From NCBI GenBank assembly GCA_017473615.1, contig JAFUKL010000036.1, positions 1-64,000 of the forward strand: a DNA stretch of 64,000 bases, written 5' to 3'. The stretch comes from Muribaculaceae bacterium (GTDB lineage: Bacteria; Bacteroidota; Bacteroidia; Bacteroidales; Muribaculaceae). This document shows, in pieces, positions 9,774 to 18,507 of this stretch. Under the pieces are notes generated by a model that did no database searches, was not told the origin of the DNA, and was given only the letters and a program-made list of their open reading frames with translations. Position numbers and translations under genes: made by a program. Every line of letters begins with the position of its first letter. Within the stretch, counting starts at the first letter, position 1.

Positions 9774-10079
9774 ATGGATAATACATTAAACAGACTTCGA
9801 CAACATCAATCAGCCACTCCTTCAAGATGGCGTGAGGAGGCTGAAAAGAGAAAAGCGAACAAGGAATGGCTTCGCTACTCTCAAAATATTGCTATGCGTA
9901 TGCTTGATAAAATGGAAGCCGATGGTATTACGCAAAAGCAATTAGCAGAGCGTATGGAATGTAGTCAGCAATACATTTCCAAGATTTTGAAAGGTAGAGA
10001 AAACCTTTCTCTTGAAACATTGGCTAAAATTGAATATGCCTTAGGTATTATTGTTATGCAATGTGAATTAGCAGACTAA
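9774..10079 (+). CDS. XRE-family HTH antitoxin, HigA-like (101 aa)
   Basis: Residues ~47-95 form a canonical HTH_3 domain: MEADGITQKQLAERMECSQQ, then ISKILKGRENLSLETLAKIE. The N-terminal ~40 residues are basic and helical (PSRWREEAEKRKANKEWLRY), a likely toxin-contacting segment. It follows the putative toxin by 12 bp, consistent with an operon in which the antitoxin also represses the promoter upstream of 9213. No other function is suggested by the sequence. Confidence 0.8.
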   Translation: MDNTLNRLRQHQSATPSRWREEAEKRKANKEWLRYSQNIAMRMLDKMEADGITQKQLAERMECSQQYISKILKGRENLSLETLAKIEYALGIIVMQCELAD

Positions 10080-10365
10080 TTATTTTTCCTGACTTCGTCA
10101 ATGTACCACTCAAAAATATTCACTGAATAGTTCTTCTTTTTGCTCTGCAACGATTTGAACGAATTGTTCTATTTTTATATTGTATCAGTGGTTTAATGGA
10201 TTAATGTTCTATTTTTTTCTATAAAAACTATTTCTAAATATAGCAACGCCCCAATTTCGACTCAGAGGAAATTCGCGAGAACTCACTGCAAGTTGTTTCC
10301 TTCAGCTATAAATTGTAAACCTTTTCTCATTTTTACACATCTCCTTCTTTTTTGTTCGTTATTGA
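10080..10365. other. Intergenic region, convergent gene ends
   Basis: 286 bp between the end of the HTH gene and the end of surE. It contains two copies of TGTTCTATTTTT (10165-10176 and 10205-10216) but no ORF and no hairpin with a clear U-run that I can find. Confidence 0.4.
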
Positions 10366-11130
10366 TTATAATAACTTTTGAAGTTTTTCTATTGTCGGGT
10401 AGTGGGTTTGGTCGGCGATGCAAGGTGCTATGGTTGCGTAGCCCTGATTGAGCAAATACACGTCGTTCATTTTATTGTCAGGCTCAAAGGGTACATACAC
10501 TCCTGTTGTCCAATAATACGGTTTGCCGTGTGGGTCGACGCGTTTTTCATATTCATGTGTCCACTTACCGCGGGCATTAATTGCAGGTTTCAATCCTAAA
10601 ATCTTTTCGCAATGGGGTATGTTTACGTTGAAACATACTCCCGGTTCAAAGCGATTGCCTATGAGAAAATCGATACCTTGCCTGATAATAGGCTCACATG
10701 GCGACAAGTCGATGCTTTGGTCGTGTGAACCGAAAGAGAAACCCATGCTTGGAATACCGGCAAAGGCTCCTTCAAATACGGCTCCCATTGTACCGGAATA
10801 TATGACGCTGTTTCCCGAATTATAGCCATGATTGGTGCCGGATAGAACGTAGTCGGGTGTGCGTGTAGCAAGGTCGTGTAATGCCAATTTTACGCAATCG
10901 GCAGGCGTGCCGTTTACGGCATATATAGTAAGTCCGTCTTCCTCTTTAATAAGTCTTGCTCGCAGAGGTTGTTCCATTGTGATAGCCGACGATTTTCCCG
11001 ATTGTGGAGTTTCGGGTGCGACCACCATCACATCGCCGTAGGTGCGAGCAATGGCAGCAAGAAATTTTATACCGGGTGCGTTGAAACTGTCATCGTTGCT
11101 TATAAGAAAAAGAGGTCTGTTTGAGTTCAT
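10366..11130 (-). CDS. surE: 5'/3'-nucleotidase SurE
   Basis: 254 aa, the usual SurE length. Metal ligands are visible: the N-terminal LISNDDSFNAPG (tandem Asp), PQSGKSSAITM (Ser), and SGTNHGYNSG (Asn). SurE removes phosphate from 5'- and 3'-nucleoside monophosphates in the cytoplasm, with a role in stationary-phase survival. It is the last gene of the mtaB - acyltransferase - GT2 - surE operon and starts 11 bp after the GT2 stop. In many Bacteroidetes it neighbours lpxB; here lpxB is 5.7 kb away on the other strand. Confidence 0.95.
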   Translation of the reverse strand: MNSNRPLFLISNDDSFNAPGIKFLAAIARTYGDVMVVAPETPQSGKSSAITMEQPLRARLIKEEDGLTIYAVNGTPADCVKLALHDLATRTPDYVLSGTNHGYNSGNSVIYSGTMGAVFEGAFAGIPSMGFSFGSHDQSIDLSPCEPIIRQGIDFLIGNRFEPGVCFNVNIPHCEKILGLKPAINARGKWTHEYEKRVDPHGKPYYWTTGVYVPFEPDNKMNDVYLLNQGYATIAPCIADQTHYPTIEKLQKLL

Positions 11131-11141
11131 AATAAAAGAAA

Positions 11142-12143
11142 TTAAAATGTTTTCCTACCTTTCAGGTAGTAGTCGATGATAATGTTACAATTACTTCCCG
11201 GAATTATTCCCATCAAGTTTTTTTCGGGGAATACGGTGTAATTCTTTTTCATTTTCTTGAAATCGAAATGTGCTTTTAGCACTGCTTTTGCGTTCTTGAA
11301 ATCAAGTTTTGCCACAAACATGAAGAATGCCAGTGTATCGTATAATCGACGTATGAAAAGCAATCGTTTACCGTCTTTTTGCGGGAGATTCTTGTGAAGT
11401 AACAATAAATTGTTGCGGAAATTGAGGTAAGTCTTGCGAGGGTTTGAGGCAGGAAGGCTGCCACCGCCTAAATGATATACTGTTCCGTGCATAACCGCTT
11501 TAATTCGGTATCCTGCAAGATGTATGCGCCAGCAGAGGTCTATTTCTTCCATGTGGGCGAAAAAATCAGCATCTAATCCGCCTACTGCAAGGTAAATGTC
11601 GGTTCTTACGAATAATGCGGCTCCGGTAGCCCATGCTATGTCTATGGGGGAGGTATCATATTGTCCGTTATCGGTCTCCACTGTTCCGAAAATGCGTCCG
11701 CGGCAATATGGGTAGCCAAGTTTATCGATGAATCCTCCTGCAGCACCTGCATATTCAAATTTATCAGGCTCTGAGTAAGAACGTATCTTAGGTTGGCATG
11801 CTGCAACATCCGGATTTTGTTCACAATATTCAAAAAGAGGCTCAAGCCAATTTTCCCCCGTTTTCACATCGCTGTTAAGCAAGACGGTGTATTTGTAGGA
11901 TTCACAAGCCTTGATGGCACGGTTATAGCCTTCGGCAAAGCCGTAGTTCTTGTCAAATTCAATTATGTTTACTTCGGGGAATTCTGCTTTAAGAATTTCC
12001 AAAGAGTTGTCGGTACTGCCATTGTCGGCAATAATGACATCGGCTATGTCGGAGTTAGTGTTTCTGCAAACACTCGGGAGAAATTCTCGCAACAATGCGG
12101 CTCCATTCCAGTTAAGAATAATAACGGCTATAGGCTTACTCAT
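11142..12143 (-). CDS. Family 2 glycosyltransferase (rhamnosyltransferase-like)
   Basis: The GT-A fold is clear: IAVIILNWNGAALLREFLPS at the N-terminus, IIADNGSTDNS, then LLNSDVKTG as the metal-binding region, and FAHMEEIDLCWRIHLAGYRI with the ED-x-DLCWR type acceptor motif. It resembles dTDP-rhamnosyl transferases of the WcaA/RfbF type. The donor is not determinable. The ATG at 12143 is preferred over 12245 because the family begins at MSKPIAVIILNWNG. That start overlaps the upstream acyltransferase stop by 8 bp, a sign of translational coupling. It probably decorates envelope glycolipid or LPS. Confidence 0.88.
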   Translation of the reverse strand: MSKPIAVIILNWNGAALLREFLPSVCRNTNSDIADVIIADNGSTDNSLEILKAEFPEVNIIEFDKNYGFAEGYNRAIKACESYKYTVLLNSDVKTGENWLEPLFEYCEQNPDVAACQPKIRSYSEPDKFEYAGAAGGFIDKLGYPYCRGRIFGTVETDNGQYDTSPIDIAWATGAALFVRTDIYLAVGGLDADFFAHMEEIDLCWRIHLAGYRIKAVMHGTVYHLGGGSLPASNPRKTYLNFRNNLLLLHKNLPQKDGKRLLFIRRLYDTLAFFMFVAKLDFKNAKAVLKAHFDFKKMKKNYTVFPEKNLMGIIPGSNCNIIIDYYLKGRKTF

Positions 12144-13065
12144 GTTGATCGGTCTGTTTGGGTGATACATTACGGCTCCATCGGTTGTGTGTCCATAACC
12201 ACATGGCAGGTTGTTCCTGAATTCTCTTTTCCAAAAGGCGTGCATAGCAGTTAGTCAGCTCATATTGAGCTGTGTCTTTTGCGTTACGTGAAATTACGTG
12301 TACGTTGCATTCATAGTATCCGCGTTTTATGAGGCGAACGTCGAAGAAAAGTACATCCATGTCCATTTTCTTTGCTATTACTTCGCTGCCGGTGATGAAT
12401 GCGGTATAATGGTTGAGGAACATAATAACATTATCATTATCGTTGCGACCCGGACGCTGGTCGGAAATAAATCCTGTTACAGTTATCTTATTGTCGCGTC
12501 GGGCGGAAATCAAGTCACGCAGAACCGTTTTCATGGGGTAGCTGTGTGAGTTGAAACGTTTACGCAGTTCAAGAAAAAAACGGTCGAACCATTTGTTCCT
12601 TAAAGGACGGTATACTTGCCCGAACCGGATGGTATCGGTGCTGAATCTTGACCATAGCGTAATTGATGACAGCCACTCCCAATTACAGAAATGGCCTGCA
12701 TACATAACCACCGAGCGACCTTGCTCGATACTCTTGTCCAGTTCCTCCATATTACGGAAAACAATGCGTCGGCGCATCTCTTCGTCGGATACGTGCAGCA
12801 ATTTTATCGTCTCCACAAATATATCGGTGAAATGACGGTAGAAATCCTTTGTTATCTTTCTTCGTTCTTTTTCGCTTTTTTCAGGGAATGCCTCATCGAT
12901 GTTTTTTTCTGCGATTTTTCTTCTGTACCTGATTATATGGTATATAAACAGGTATAATACATCGGAGATGCAATATAGCAATGGTAAGGGCAGAATAGCC
13001 ATGCAATGCAGAAACATCGAAACGGGCAGATATTTTAAATTGCTGTAATTATTGCTTTTTGCCAT
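12136..13065 (-). CDS. LpxL/HtrB-like lysophospholipid acyltransferase
   Basis: About 309 aa with an N-terminal membrane anchor (VSMFLHCMAILPLPLLYCIS). The acyltransferase HX4E motif is GHFCNWEW, with the His at about residue 125. A second conserved segment is FISDQRPGRND and a third is PAMWLWTHNRW. The family transfers acyl chains to lipid A precursors at the inner membrane. The ATG at 13065 gives a 19-bp gap after mtaB; the longer start at 13116 would overlap it by 32 bp and adds an unconvincing leader. Its placement with surE and GT2 suggests envelope lipid work. Confidence 0.88.
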   Translation of the reverse strand: MAKSNNYSNLKYLPVSMFLHCMAILPLPLLYCISDVLYLFIYHIIRYRRKIAEKNIDEAFPEKSEKERRKITKDFYRHFTDIFVETIKLLHVSDEEMRRRIVFRNMEELDKSIEQGRSVVMYAGHFCNWEWLSSITLWSRFSTDTIRFGQVYRPLRNKWFDRFFLELRKRFNSHSYPMKTVLRDLISARRDNKITVTGFISDQRPGRNDNDNVIMFLNHYTAFITGSEVIAKKMDMDVLFFDVRLIKRGYYECNVHVISRNAKDTAQYELTNCYARLLEKRIQEQPAMWLWTHNRWSRNVSPKQTDQHE

Positions 13066-13084
13066 AGTCTTGTAAAATAGTGTG

Positions 13085-14416
13085 TTATATTTCGTCGGGG
13101 GCGGTAAGAACTTCACCGTTTACCGAGCAGTCCTCATTCATTTCATTTAAGCTAACCAATGCAAGCTTGTTGATGTATTCAGGTCTGTATGGAGCCATGA
13201 CTTTAATATAATTGTCGGTGAATCCGTGCATAGGTTGCCCCTTTTGCGGTTGCTCGAATAAGACAGGTCTTGTAGTACCGATGAATTGACGAGTGAAGGC
13301 TTTCAGTTTCGCTTCTGATATGTCAATCATTTCTCCGGCTCGGATACTTTTGGTGTGTCTGTCTACAACTCCATCGATGGTGAGTGCCAGTGTACCGGGA
13401 CGCTCGGAGTAGGGAAATACGTGCAATCTTGTAATAGGAAGAGCTTTTACAAAGTTGCGGGAAGTGATGAATCGTTCCTCGTTTTCACCTCTTGCCCCTA
13501 CGATTAAATCTACACCTATGAAAGCATCGGGTATCAAGTCTTTGATTTTAAGTACCTTCTCAGCAAATAAGGCTGAATCGTAGTGGCGTCTCATCAGTTT
13601 CAGCACGGGGTCGCTTCCTGATTGCAACGGGATGTGAAAATGCGGCATGAACGACCGCGATTGCGCTACAAACTCTATAATTTCATCAGTTAGCAGATCC
13701 GGTTCAAGCGATGAAATGCGGTATCGGCTTATGCCTTCTATTTTATCAAGTTCTTGGAATAAATCTATGATTTTTTCTCCGGTATTCTTGCCAAAGTCGC
13801 CTATGTTCACTCCGGTTATGACTATTTCGCGACCGCCTTCGTTAGCTGCTTCATTAGCTTGAGCAACAAGGCTTTCTATTGTTCCGCTGCGGCTGCGTCC
13901 GCGTGCTTTGGGTATAGTGCAATAGCTGCAATAATAGTCACATCCGTCTTGTACTTTCAGAAAATATCGGGTGCGGTCGCCGCGTGAGCATGACGGGCTG
14001 AAACGTCGAATGTCTTTTGTGGGTGTAATCTCTACCGTAGGTTTATGTTCTTCCATCCATTTGGTGAGGTATTGCACAATGTCAAGTTTCTGTTCGCTTC
14101 CAAGCACTATATCAACGCCATCCATTTGTGCGATTTCTTTACCTTTCAATTGTGCATAACATCCGGTTACAATCATCAGCGCATCGGGATACTTTTTGAC
14201 GAGACGGCGTATCAATTGTCGGCATTTTTTGTCGGCTTCCTCGGTCACGCTGCATGTGTTTACTACGCAGATGTGTGGTGTCTCTCCGATGTGAGAACGC
14301 CTTACACCATGCTCCGACAAAATTTTCCCGATGGTGGAAGTCTCAGCGAAATTAAGTTTGCATCCGAGAGTGTGAAATTGGGCTGTATAATTGTTAAATA
14401 TAGATTTATCTGTCAT
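13085..14416 (-). CDS. mtaB: tRNA (N6-threonylcarbamoyladenosine(37)-C2)-methylthiotransferase MtaB
   Basis: Radical-SAM methylthiotransferase of 443 aa. The N-terminal UPF0004 domain has three cluster Cys in FHTLGCKLNFAET, VVNTCSV and VTGCYAQ. The radical SAM motif is CDYYCSYC (about residues 156-163). A C-terminal TRAM domain is suggested by FIGTTRPVLFEQPQKG. It converts t6A to ms2t6A at position 37 of ANN-decoding tRNAs. The start MTDKS at 14416 is chosen because the -7 box at 14453-14460 puts initiation near 14447, downstream of the longer candidate at 14455. It is the first gene of the operon. Confidence 0.93.
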   Translation of the reverse strand: MTDKSIFNNYTAQFHTLGCKLNFAETSTIGKILSEHGVRRSHIGETPHICVVNTCSVTEEADKKCRQLIRRLVKKYPDALMIVTGCYAQLKGKEIAQMDGVDIVLGSEQKLDIVQYLTKWMEEHKPTVEITPTKDIRRFSPSCSRGDRTRYFLKVQDGCDYYCSYCTIPKARGRSRSGTIESLVAQANEAANEGGREIVITGVNIGDFGKNTGEKIIDLFQELDKIEGISRYRISSLEPDLLTDEIIEFVAQSRSFMPHFHIPLQSGSDPVLKLMRRHYDSALFAEKVLKIKDLIPDAFIGVDLIVGARGENEERFITSRNFVKALPITRLHVFPYSERPGTLALTIDGVVDRHTKSIRAGEMIDISEAKLKAFTRQFIGTTRPVLFEQPQKGQPMHGFTDNYIKVMAPYRPEYINKLALVSLNEMNEDCSVNGEVLTAPDEI

Positions 14417-14452
14417 AATTTTGCAAAGTGCGGTGTTTTGTACCACTTCTTG

Positions 14453-14460
14453 CAAAGTTA
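14453..14460 (-). promoter_or_regulatory. -7 box of the mtaB operon
   Basis: TAACTTTG on the minus strand, initiation expected near 14447, giving a 5' leader of about 30 nt. No good -33 match. Confidence 0.5.
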
Positions 14461-14543
14461 CCTATTATTTTTAATATCTTGGGAAGTAATTGCACACAAA
14501 CTGCACGTTTTGCGCAAAAAACGTAAAAATGTGCGTGTTTTTC

Positions 14544-14574
14544 TTTGCCGTAGAATGTATTGTTAGTATCTTTG
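14544..14574 (+). promoter_or_regulatory. Consensus promoter of the acyl-CoA ligase gene
   Basis: TTTG at 14544-14547, a 19-nt spacer, and TATCTTTG at 14567-14574. Initiation near 14581 leaves a 40-nt leader. It is divergent from the mtaB promoter. Confidence 0.7.
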
Positions 14575-14620
14575 CCGTAACAAAAGAACGGACAGGCTGT
14601 TCTGAAAAAGAGCTGATGTT

Positions 14621-16282
14621 ATGATTAAAGAGAATATTATTAAGATTTACGAAAATAGTTTTAAAGAGAATTGGAACCTTCCGGCATTAACCGATTATAC
14701 CGAAAGAAAAACTATGACTTACGGCGATTTTGCTGAAAAAATCGCAATGTTGCATGAATTTTATCGCCGGTGTAATATTAAGCGGGGCGACAAGATAGCT
14801 TTGATAGGCAAGAATACAAGTGAGTGGATAACCATCTTTATGGGTACAATCACTTATGGGGCTGTTATTGTACCTATTCTTCAGGAATTTAATCCGAATG
14901 ACGTTCAGCATATAGTTAATCATTCCGGAGCGGTGCTTATGTTCAGTTCTCATTCTATTTGGGAAAATCTTGATGCTGCAACGTTACGTAATGTGAGGGC
15001 GGTCGTGGCTATCGAGGACAATGCTTTGCTCGCTCAGCGCACAGGTGAAACTATAGGAAACGAACTCGTTAATATACAGAAGAATTTCTTTGCCAAATAT
15101 AAGTCGGGATTCAGTCGCAGTTGTTTAAAATTTGCGGATGTGAGCAATCGTGAATTATTGGTACTGAATTATACTTCGGGAACCACAGGATTCAGTAAAG
15201 GTGTGATGATTACCGGAAATAATATAGCCGGTAATGTGGTCTTCGGAATGAAACAGAATCTTCATTATAAAGGGTCGCGTTGTTTGTCGTTTCTGCCGTT
15301 GGCTCATGCCTACGGTTGTGCGTTTGATCTTCTTACGCCCTTGGCTGTGGGTACGCATATCACATTGTTGGGCAAATTGCCTTCTCCTAAAATAATAATG
15401 AAAGCATTGTCGGATGTTAAGCCGAGTTTGATTATATGTGTTCCGCTTGTGCTTGAGAAAATCTACCGCAAACAGATAGTACCTTTGTTAAGTAAGGGTA
15501 TGATGCGTTGGGCTTTGGCAATACCGTTGCTCGACAGGACTATTTACGGTAAAATACGCCAGAAGTTGGTAGATGCGTTCGGTGGATGCTTTGAACAGGT
15601 TATCGTGGGCGGTGCGCCTTTGAATAAGGAGGTTGAGGAATTTCTGTATAAAATAAAGTTTCCATTTACCGTAGGATACGGAATGACGGAATGTGCGCCG
15701 TTGGTAAGTTATACGCATTGGAAATCGTTCAAACTGCATTCTGCGGGAAAAGTGTTACCCGGGATAATGGAGGCTAAAGTGCTGTCGTCTGATCCGCAAA
15801 ATATACCCGGTGAAATATATGTGCGTGGAGAGAATGTGATGAAAGGGTATTATAATAATACCGAGGCGACCGATAGGGTGCTTTATGAGGATGGATGGCT
15901 GAATACCGGAGATATGGGTACGATGGACAAGGACGGAACGATATATATCAAGGGACGTTCTAAGACTATGATTCTTACGGCAAGCGGGCAGAATGTCTAC
16001 CCGGAGGAAATAGAGTCGAAACTGAATAATATGCCTTATGTAATGGAAAGCCTTATCGTTGAGCGTGACGGCAAGATTGTAGGGCTTGTGTATCCTGATT
16101 ATGATAAGATGGATGCAGATGGCATGACGCGTGACAAATTGCCTGAGGCTATGGAAGTGGTACGTAAGGAATTGAATAAACTTTTGGCACCGTATGAACA
16201 GGTTACAAAAATTCAATTGTTTGCTAATGAGTTTGAAAAAACACCTAAACGCAGTATAAAGAGATTCTTGTATACCAATTAA
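14621..16282 (+). CDS. AMP-binding long-chain fatty acid-CoA ligase (AMP-forming)
   Basis: 553 aa of the ANL superfamily. The P-loop YTSGTTGFSKG lies at about residues 182-192. The A5 motif appears as VGYGMTECAPL, the Asp motif as DGWLNTGDMG, and the C-terminal catalytic region as KGRSKTMILTASGQNVYPEE. Lys in TPKRSIKRF is the expected adenylation lysine. It would activate fatty acids by ATP-dependent adenylation and transfer to CoA in the cytoplasm. Bacteroidetes carry several paralogues of this short FadD form; chain length preference cannot be read. It stands alone with its own promoter. Confidence 0.9.
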   Translation: MIKENIIKIYENSFKENWNLPALTDYTERKTMTYGDFAEKIAMLHEFYRRCNIKRGDKIALIGKNTSEWITIFMGTITYGAVIVPILQEFNPNDVQHIVNHSGAVLMFSSHSIWENLDAATLRNVRAVVAIEDNALLAQRTGETIGNELVNIQKNFFAKYKSGFSRSCLKFADVSNRELLVLNYTSGTTGFSKGVMITGNNIAGNVVFGMKQNLHYKGSRCLSFLPLAHAYGCAFDLLTPLAVGTHITLLGKLPSPKIIMKALSDVKPSLIICVPLVLEKIYRKQIVPLLSKGMMRWALAIPLLDRTIYGKIRQKLVDAFGGCFEQVIVGGAPLNKEVEEFLYKIKFPFTVGYGMTECAPLVSYTHWKSFKLHSAGKVLPGIMEAKVLSSDPQNIPGEIYVRGENVMKGYYNNTEATDRVLYEDGWLNTGDMGTMDKDGTIYIKGRSKTMILTASGQNVYPEEIESKLNNMPYVMESLIVERDGKIVGLVYPDYDKMDADGMTRDKLPEAMEVVRKELNKLLAPYEQVTKIQLFANEFEKTPKRSIKRFLYTN

Positions 16283-16421
16283 AACAATTTCTAATTTTAT
16301 GCTTAGCGGGAATATCAGTGTCAAATATCGGGATATAACGCTGATACTATAATAAATGTGAAAGTTTTTAGTTTAAATGCAGAAAAAAGGGTGGTTTTCA
16401 GAAAAAAAAGATAAAAAAGCA

Positions 16422-16451
16422 TTTGTATCTAAAATATTTATTATAAATTTG
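16422..16451 (+). promoter_or_regulatory. Promoter of the small Ala/Cys-rich lipoprotein
   Basis: TTTG at 16422-16425, an 18-nt spacer, and TAAATTTG at 16444-16451. The predicted leader to the ATG at 16503 is about 45 nt. Confidence 0.6.
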
Positions 16452-16502
16452 CACCGAATTTGAAGCTAAAGAATATTGTTTTATTATTAAAATTTAAAGG
16501 AA

Positions 16503-16694
16503 ATGAAAAAGTTAGTTTTATTACTTGCTGTTGTATTTAGCGTATCATTGTTCTCTTGCGGTGGTGCTAAGACTGAAGCTGCTGCTGCTGACTCTGCTGC
16601 TGTTGCTGCTGATACTGTAGAAGTAGTTGATTCTTGCTGCACAGATTCTTGTGCTGCAGATTCTTGCGCTGCTGATACTACTGTTAAGGCTTAA
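16503..16694 (+). CDS. Small Ala/Cys-rich lipoprotein (63 aa)
   Basis: A lipoprotein signal (MKKLVLLLAVVFSVSLFSC) places the lipidated Cys at residue 19. The mature 45 residues are almost entirely Ala, Asp, Ser, Thr, Val and Cys, with five further Cys in a DSCCTDSCAADSCAAD tract that contains a tandem DSCAA unit. There is no globular domain. It has its own promoter and an intrinsic terminator directly after the stop, so it is a monocistronic and probably strongly expressed gene, like the abundant small lipoproteins of this phylum. Function unknown; clustered thiols suggest disulfide or metal chemistry, which is inference. Confidence 0.85.
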   Translation: MKKLVLLLAVVFSVSLFSCGGAKTEAAAADSAAVAADTVEVVDSCCTDSCAADSCAADTTVKA

Positions 16695-16722
16695 TTATAT
16701 AGCAAGAATTAAAGAGTTTGAG

Positions 16723-16757
16723 GCTGTTACTCTCTATGAGAGCGACAGCTTTTTTTA
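16723..16757 (+). terminator. Rho-independent terminator after the small lipoprotein
   Basis: A 12-position stem (16723-16734 with 16738-16749, one mismatch and one wobble), loop TAT, is followed by a run of eight T. Confidence 0.85.
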
Positions 16758-16775
16758 TGTTTTTTGAAATTGTTT

Positions 16776-16783
16776 TACCTTTG
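16776..16783 (+). promoter_or_regulatory. -7 box immediately before lpxB
   Basis: TACCTTTG ends 5 nt before the lpxB ATG at 16789, so the predicted transcript would be leaderless or nearly so. No -33 box at the right distance was found. Confidence 0.4.
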
Positions 16784-16788
16784 CGGAT

Positions 16789-17952
16789 ATGAAATATTTT
16801 GTAATAGCAGGAGAGGCGTCGGGTGATATACATGCAGCCCGATTGATTAAGGCTTTGCGTACAGCAGATGATAAGGCTGAATTCAAATTCTTTGGCGGGG
16901 ACTTTATGGAGCGTGCCTGTGGGATGAAACCTGTAGTTCACTATAAGGATATGGCGTATATGGGCTTTGTAGAGGTGATAAAGCACTTAGGTACTATAAT
17001 GGGTTTCTTGAAGACTGCAAACGGGATAATCGATAATTGGAGACCCGATGCTGTGATTCTTGTGGACTATCCGTCGTTCAATCTTAAAGTAGCCAAACAT
17101 GCACATTCGGCAGGTGTGCCGGTTTTTTATTATATTTCTCCTAAAGTTTGGGCATGGAAAGAATACAGAGTAAAGCAAATCAAGAAATATGTAACAGAAT
17201 TATATTCTATTTTGCCTTTTGAAACTGATTTTTTTGCACGTCACGATTATCGTGTGGAATATGTGGGAAATCCTACTGTAAATGAAATTCAGGAGGTGAG
17301 AAACGGATTTCGTTCGAGAGAACAATTTTATGTGGATAACGCATTACATGCTGATAAGCGTTTGATTGCCGTATTACCCGGTTCTCGCAAGCGAGAAATT
17401 CAAGAAAATCTAAGAGAGATGCTGTCGGCAGTGTCTCGTTTCCCCGATTGCCAAGCAGTGGTGGGAGGTGCACCGGGGCTTGATGCGGAGTTCTATGATA
17501 CGGTTTTCGAACAATTGGGGTATGCGGCAAATAAACCGACTGTTCTGTTTGGCAAATCATTTGAGTTGGTGCATCATGCTGATGCCGCACTCGTTACAAG
17601 CGGAACGGCAACATTGGAAACAGCCATACTGAATACCCCGCAGGTGGTATGCTACCGAATGGGGGGCAGCAAATTGGTATATAGGTTTTATTCTCGTTTG
17701 CTTAAAGTGAAGTATGTGTCATTGCCCAATCTCATTGCCGATGCACCGGTGGTGAAAGAGTTGCTTCTGCATTTCTGTAATGCCGACAATATTGCTGCAG
17801 AATTATCTTTGTTGCTTGATAGAAATAGCGAGTGTTTCCGCTCGGTGAAAACCGGTTATGAGGAAATAGCTCGTCGTCTCACCAATGCTCAGAGTGCTGA
17901 AACTGCAGCCGAAAGAATACTGAAAAGATTAGCGGATAGTGGAGATAAATAA
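16789..17952 (+). CDS. lpxB: Lipid-A-disaccharide synthase LpxB
   Basis: 387 aa, typical length. The conserved N-terminus AGEASGDIHAARLI, the central YISPKVWAWKEYRVKQIKKY, the PGSRKREI motif and TSGTATLETAI are all present. LpxB joins UDP-2,3-diacylglucosamine and lipid X to make the lipid A disaccharide at the inner-membrane face. The gene begins just after a terminator and a -7 box. The next gene, a phosphatase, starts 19 bp downstream and is probably co-transcribed. Confidence 0.95.
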   Translation: MKYFVIAGEASGDIHAARLIKALRTADDKAEFKFFGGDFMERACGMKPVVHYKDMAYMGFVEVIKHLGTIMGFLKTANGIIDNWRPDAVILVDYPSFNLKVAKHAHSAGVPVFYYISPKVWAWKEYRVKQIKKYVTELYSILPFETDFFARHDYRVEYVGNPTVNEIQEVRNGFRSREQFYVDNALHADKRLIAVLPGSRKREIQENLREMLSAVSRFPDCQAVVGGAPGLDAEFYDTVFEQLGYAANKPTVLFGKSFELVHHADAALVTSGTATLETAILNTPQVVCYRMGGSKLVYRFYSRLLKVKYVSLPNLIADAPVVKELLLHFCNADNIAAELSLLLDRNSECFRSVKTGYEEIARRLTNAQSAETAAERILKRLADSGDK

Positions 17953-17970
17953 TTGTGAAAATAAGTGATT

Positions 17971-18450
17971 ATGGAAATGAAAGGAAAATATAAAATACTT
18001 TTTGTTTGCCTCGGAAATATATGTCGTTCCCCGGCTGCACAGGGTGTGATGCAGCGTTTGATTGATGAACGAGGATTGAACGAAAGATTCTATCTTGATT
18101 CTGCCGGAACCTATGGCGGACATGCCGGGGAATTACCGGATAGGAGAATGAGGGTACATGCACAACGGCGTGGGTATGAGTTAACGCATCGCAGTAGGCG
18201 GGTTACCGGCAGAGATTTAGAAGATTTCGACCTGATAGTAGCTATGGATGCTTCAAATAGGTATAATTTGCAGGAAATGGCTGCAACCGTTGATGAAAGT
18301 CGCAAGATTATTATGATGGGTGATTATATACGACATTATCCGCATTATGATTATATACCTGACCCATATTATGAGGGCGCTGAGGGATTTGAATTAGTGC
18401 TGAACTTGTTGGAGGATGCTTGTGCAGCACTGTTGGATGAACTGGTATGA
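17971..18450 (+). CDS. Low-molecular-weight protein tyrosine phosphatase
   Basis: About 159 aa. The CX5R P-loop is CLGNICRS near the N-terminus, and the general-acid Asp lies in IPDPYYEGAEGFE. LMW-PTPs dephosphorylate phosphotyrosine, or in some cases small phosphoesters, in the cytoplasm. The ATG at 17971 (MEMKGKYK) is used; the GTG two codons earlier is an alternative. It follows lpxB closely. In other bacteria such enzymes pair with tyrosine kinases of capsule export, but none is adjacent here. Confidence 0.9.
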   Translation: MEMKGKYKILFVCLGNICRSPAAQGVMQRLIDERGLNERFYLDSAGTYGGHAGELPDRRMRVHAQRRGYELTHRSRRVTGRDLEDFDLIVAMDASNRYNLQEMAATVDESRKIIMMGDYIRHYPHYDYIPDPYYEGAEGFELVLNLLEDACAALLDELV

Positions 18451-18464
18451 GCGATTGTGCTTTG

Positions 18465-18507
18465 TGTTAAGAAAATGAAAAGGAGCGACTCCCACGAGCA
18501 GCTCCTT
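18465..18507 (-). terminator. Intrinsic terminator-like hairpin on the minus strand
   Basis: AAGGAGC (18480-18486) pairs with GCTCCTT (18501-18507), with an inner CTC/GAG pairing around a 4-nt loop. On the minus strand it is followed by TTTCATTTTC, on the plus strand by the poorer CTCTTG. No minus-strand gene precedes it, so it implies an unannotated RNA. Confidence 0.5.

Noticed and set aside
10165-10216. Two copies of TGTTCTATTTTT 40 bp apart
   Set aside because: They are AT-rich and isolated, without promoter spacing or further copies, so chance is enough.
13065-13116. Longer start for the LpxL-like acyltransferase
   Set aside because: It would overlap mtaB by 32 bp and add a leader without family similarity.
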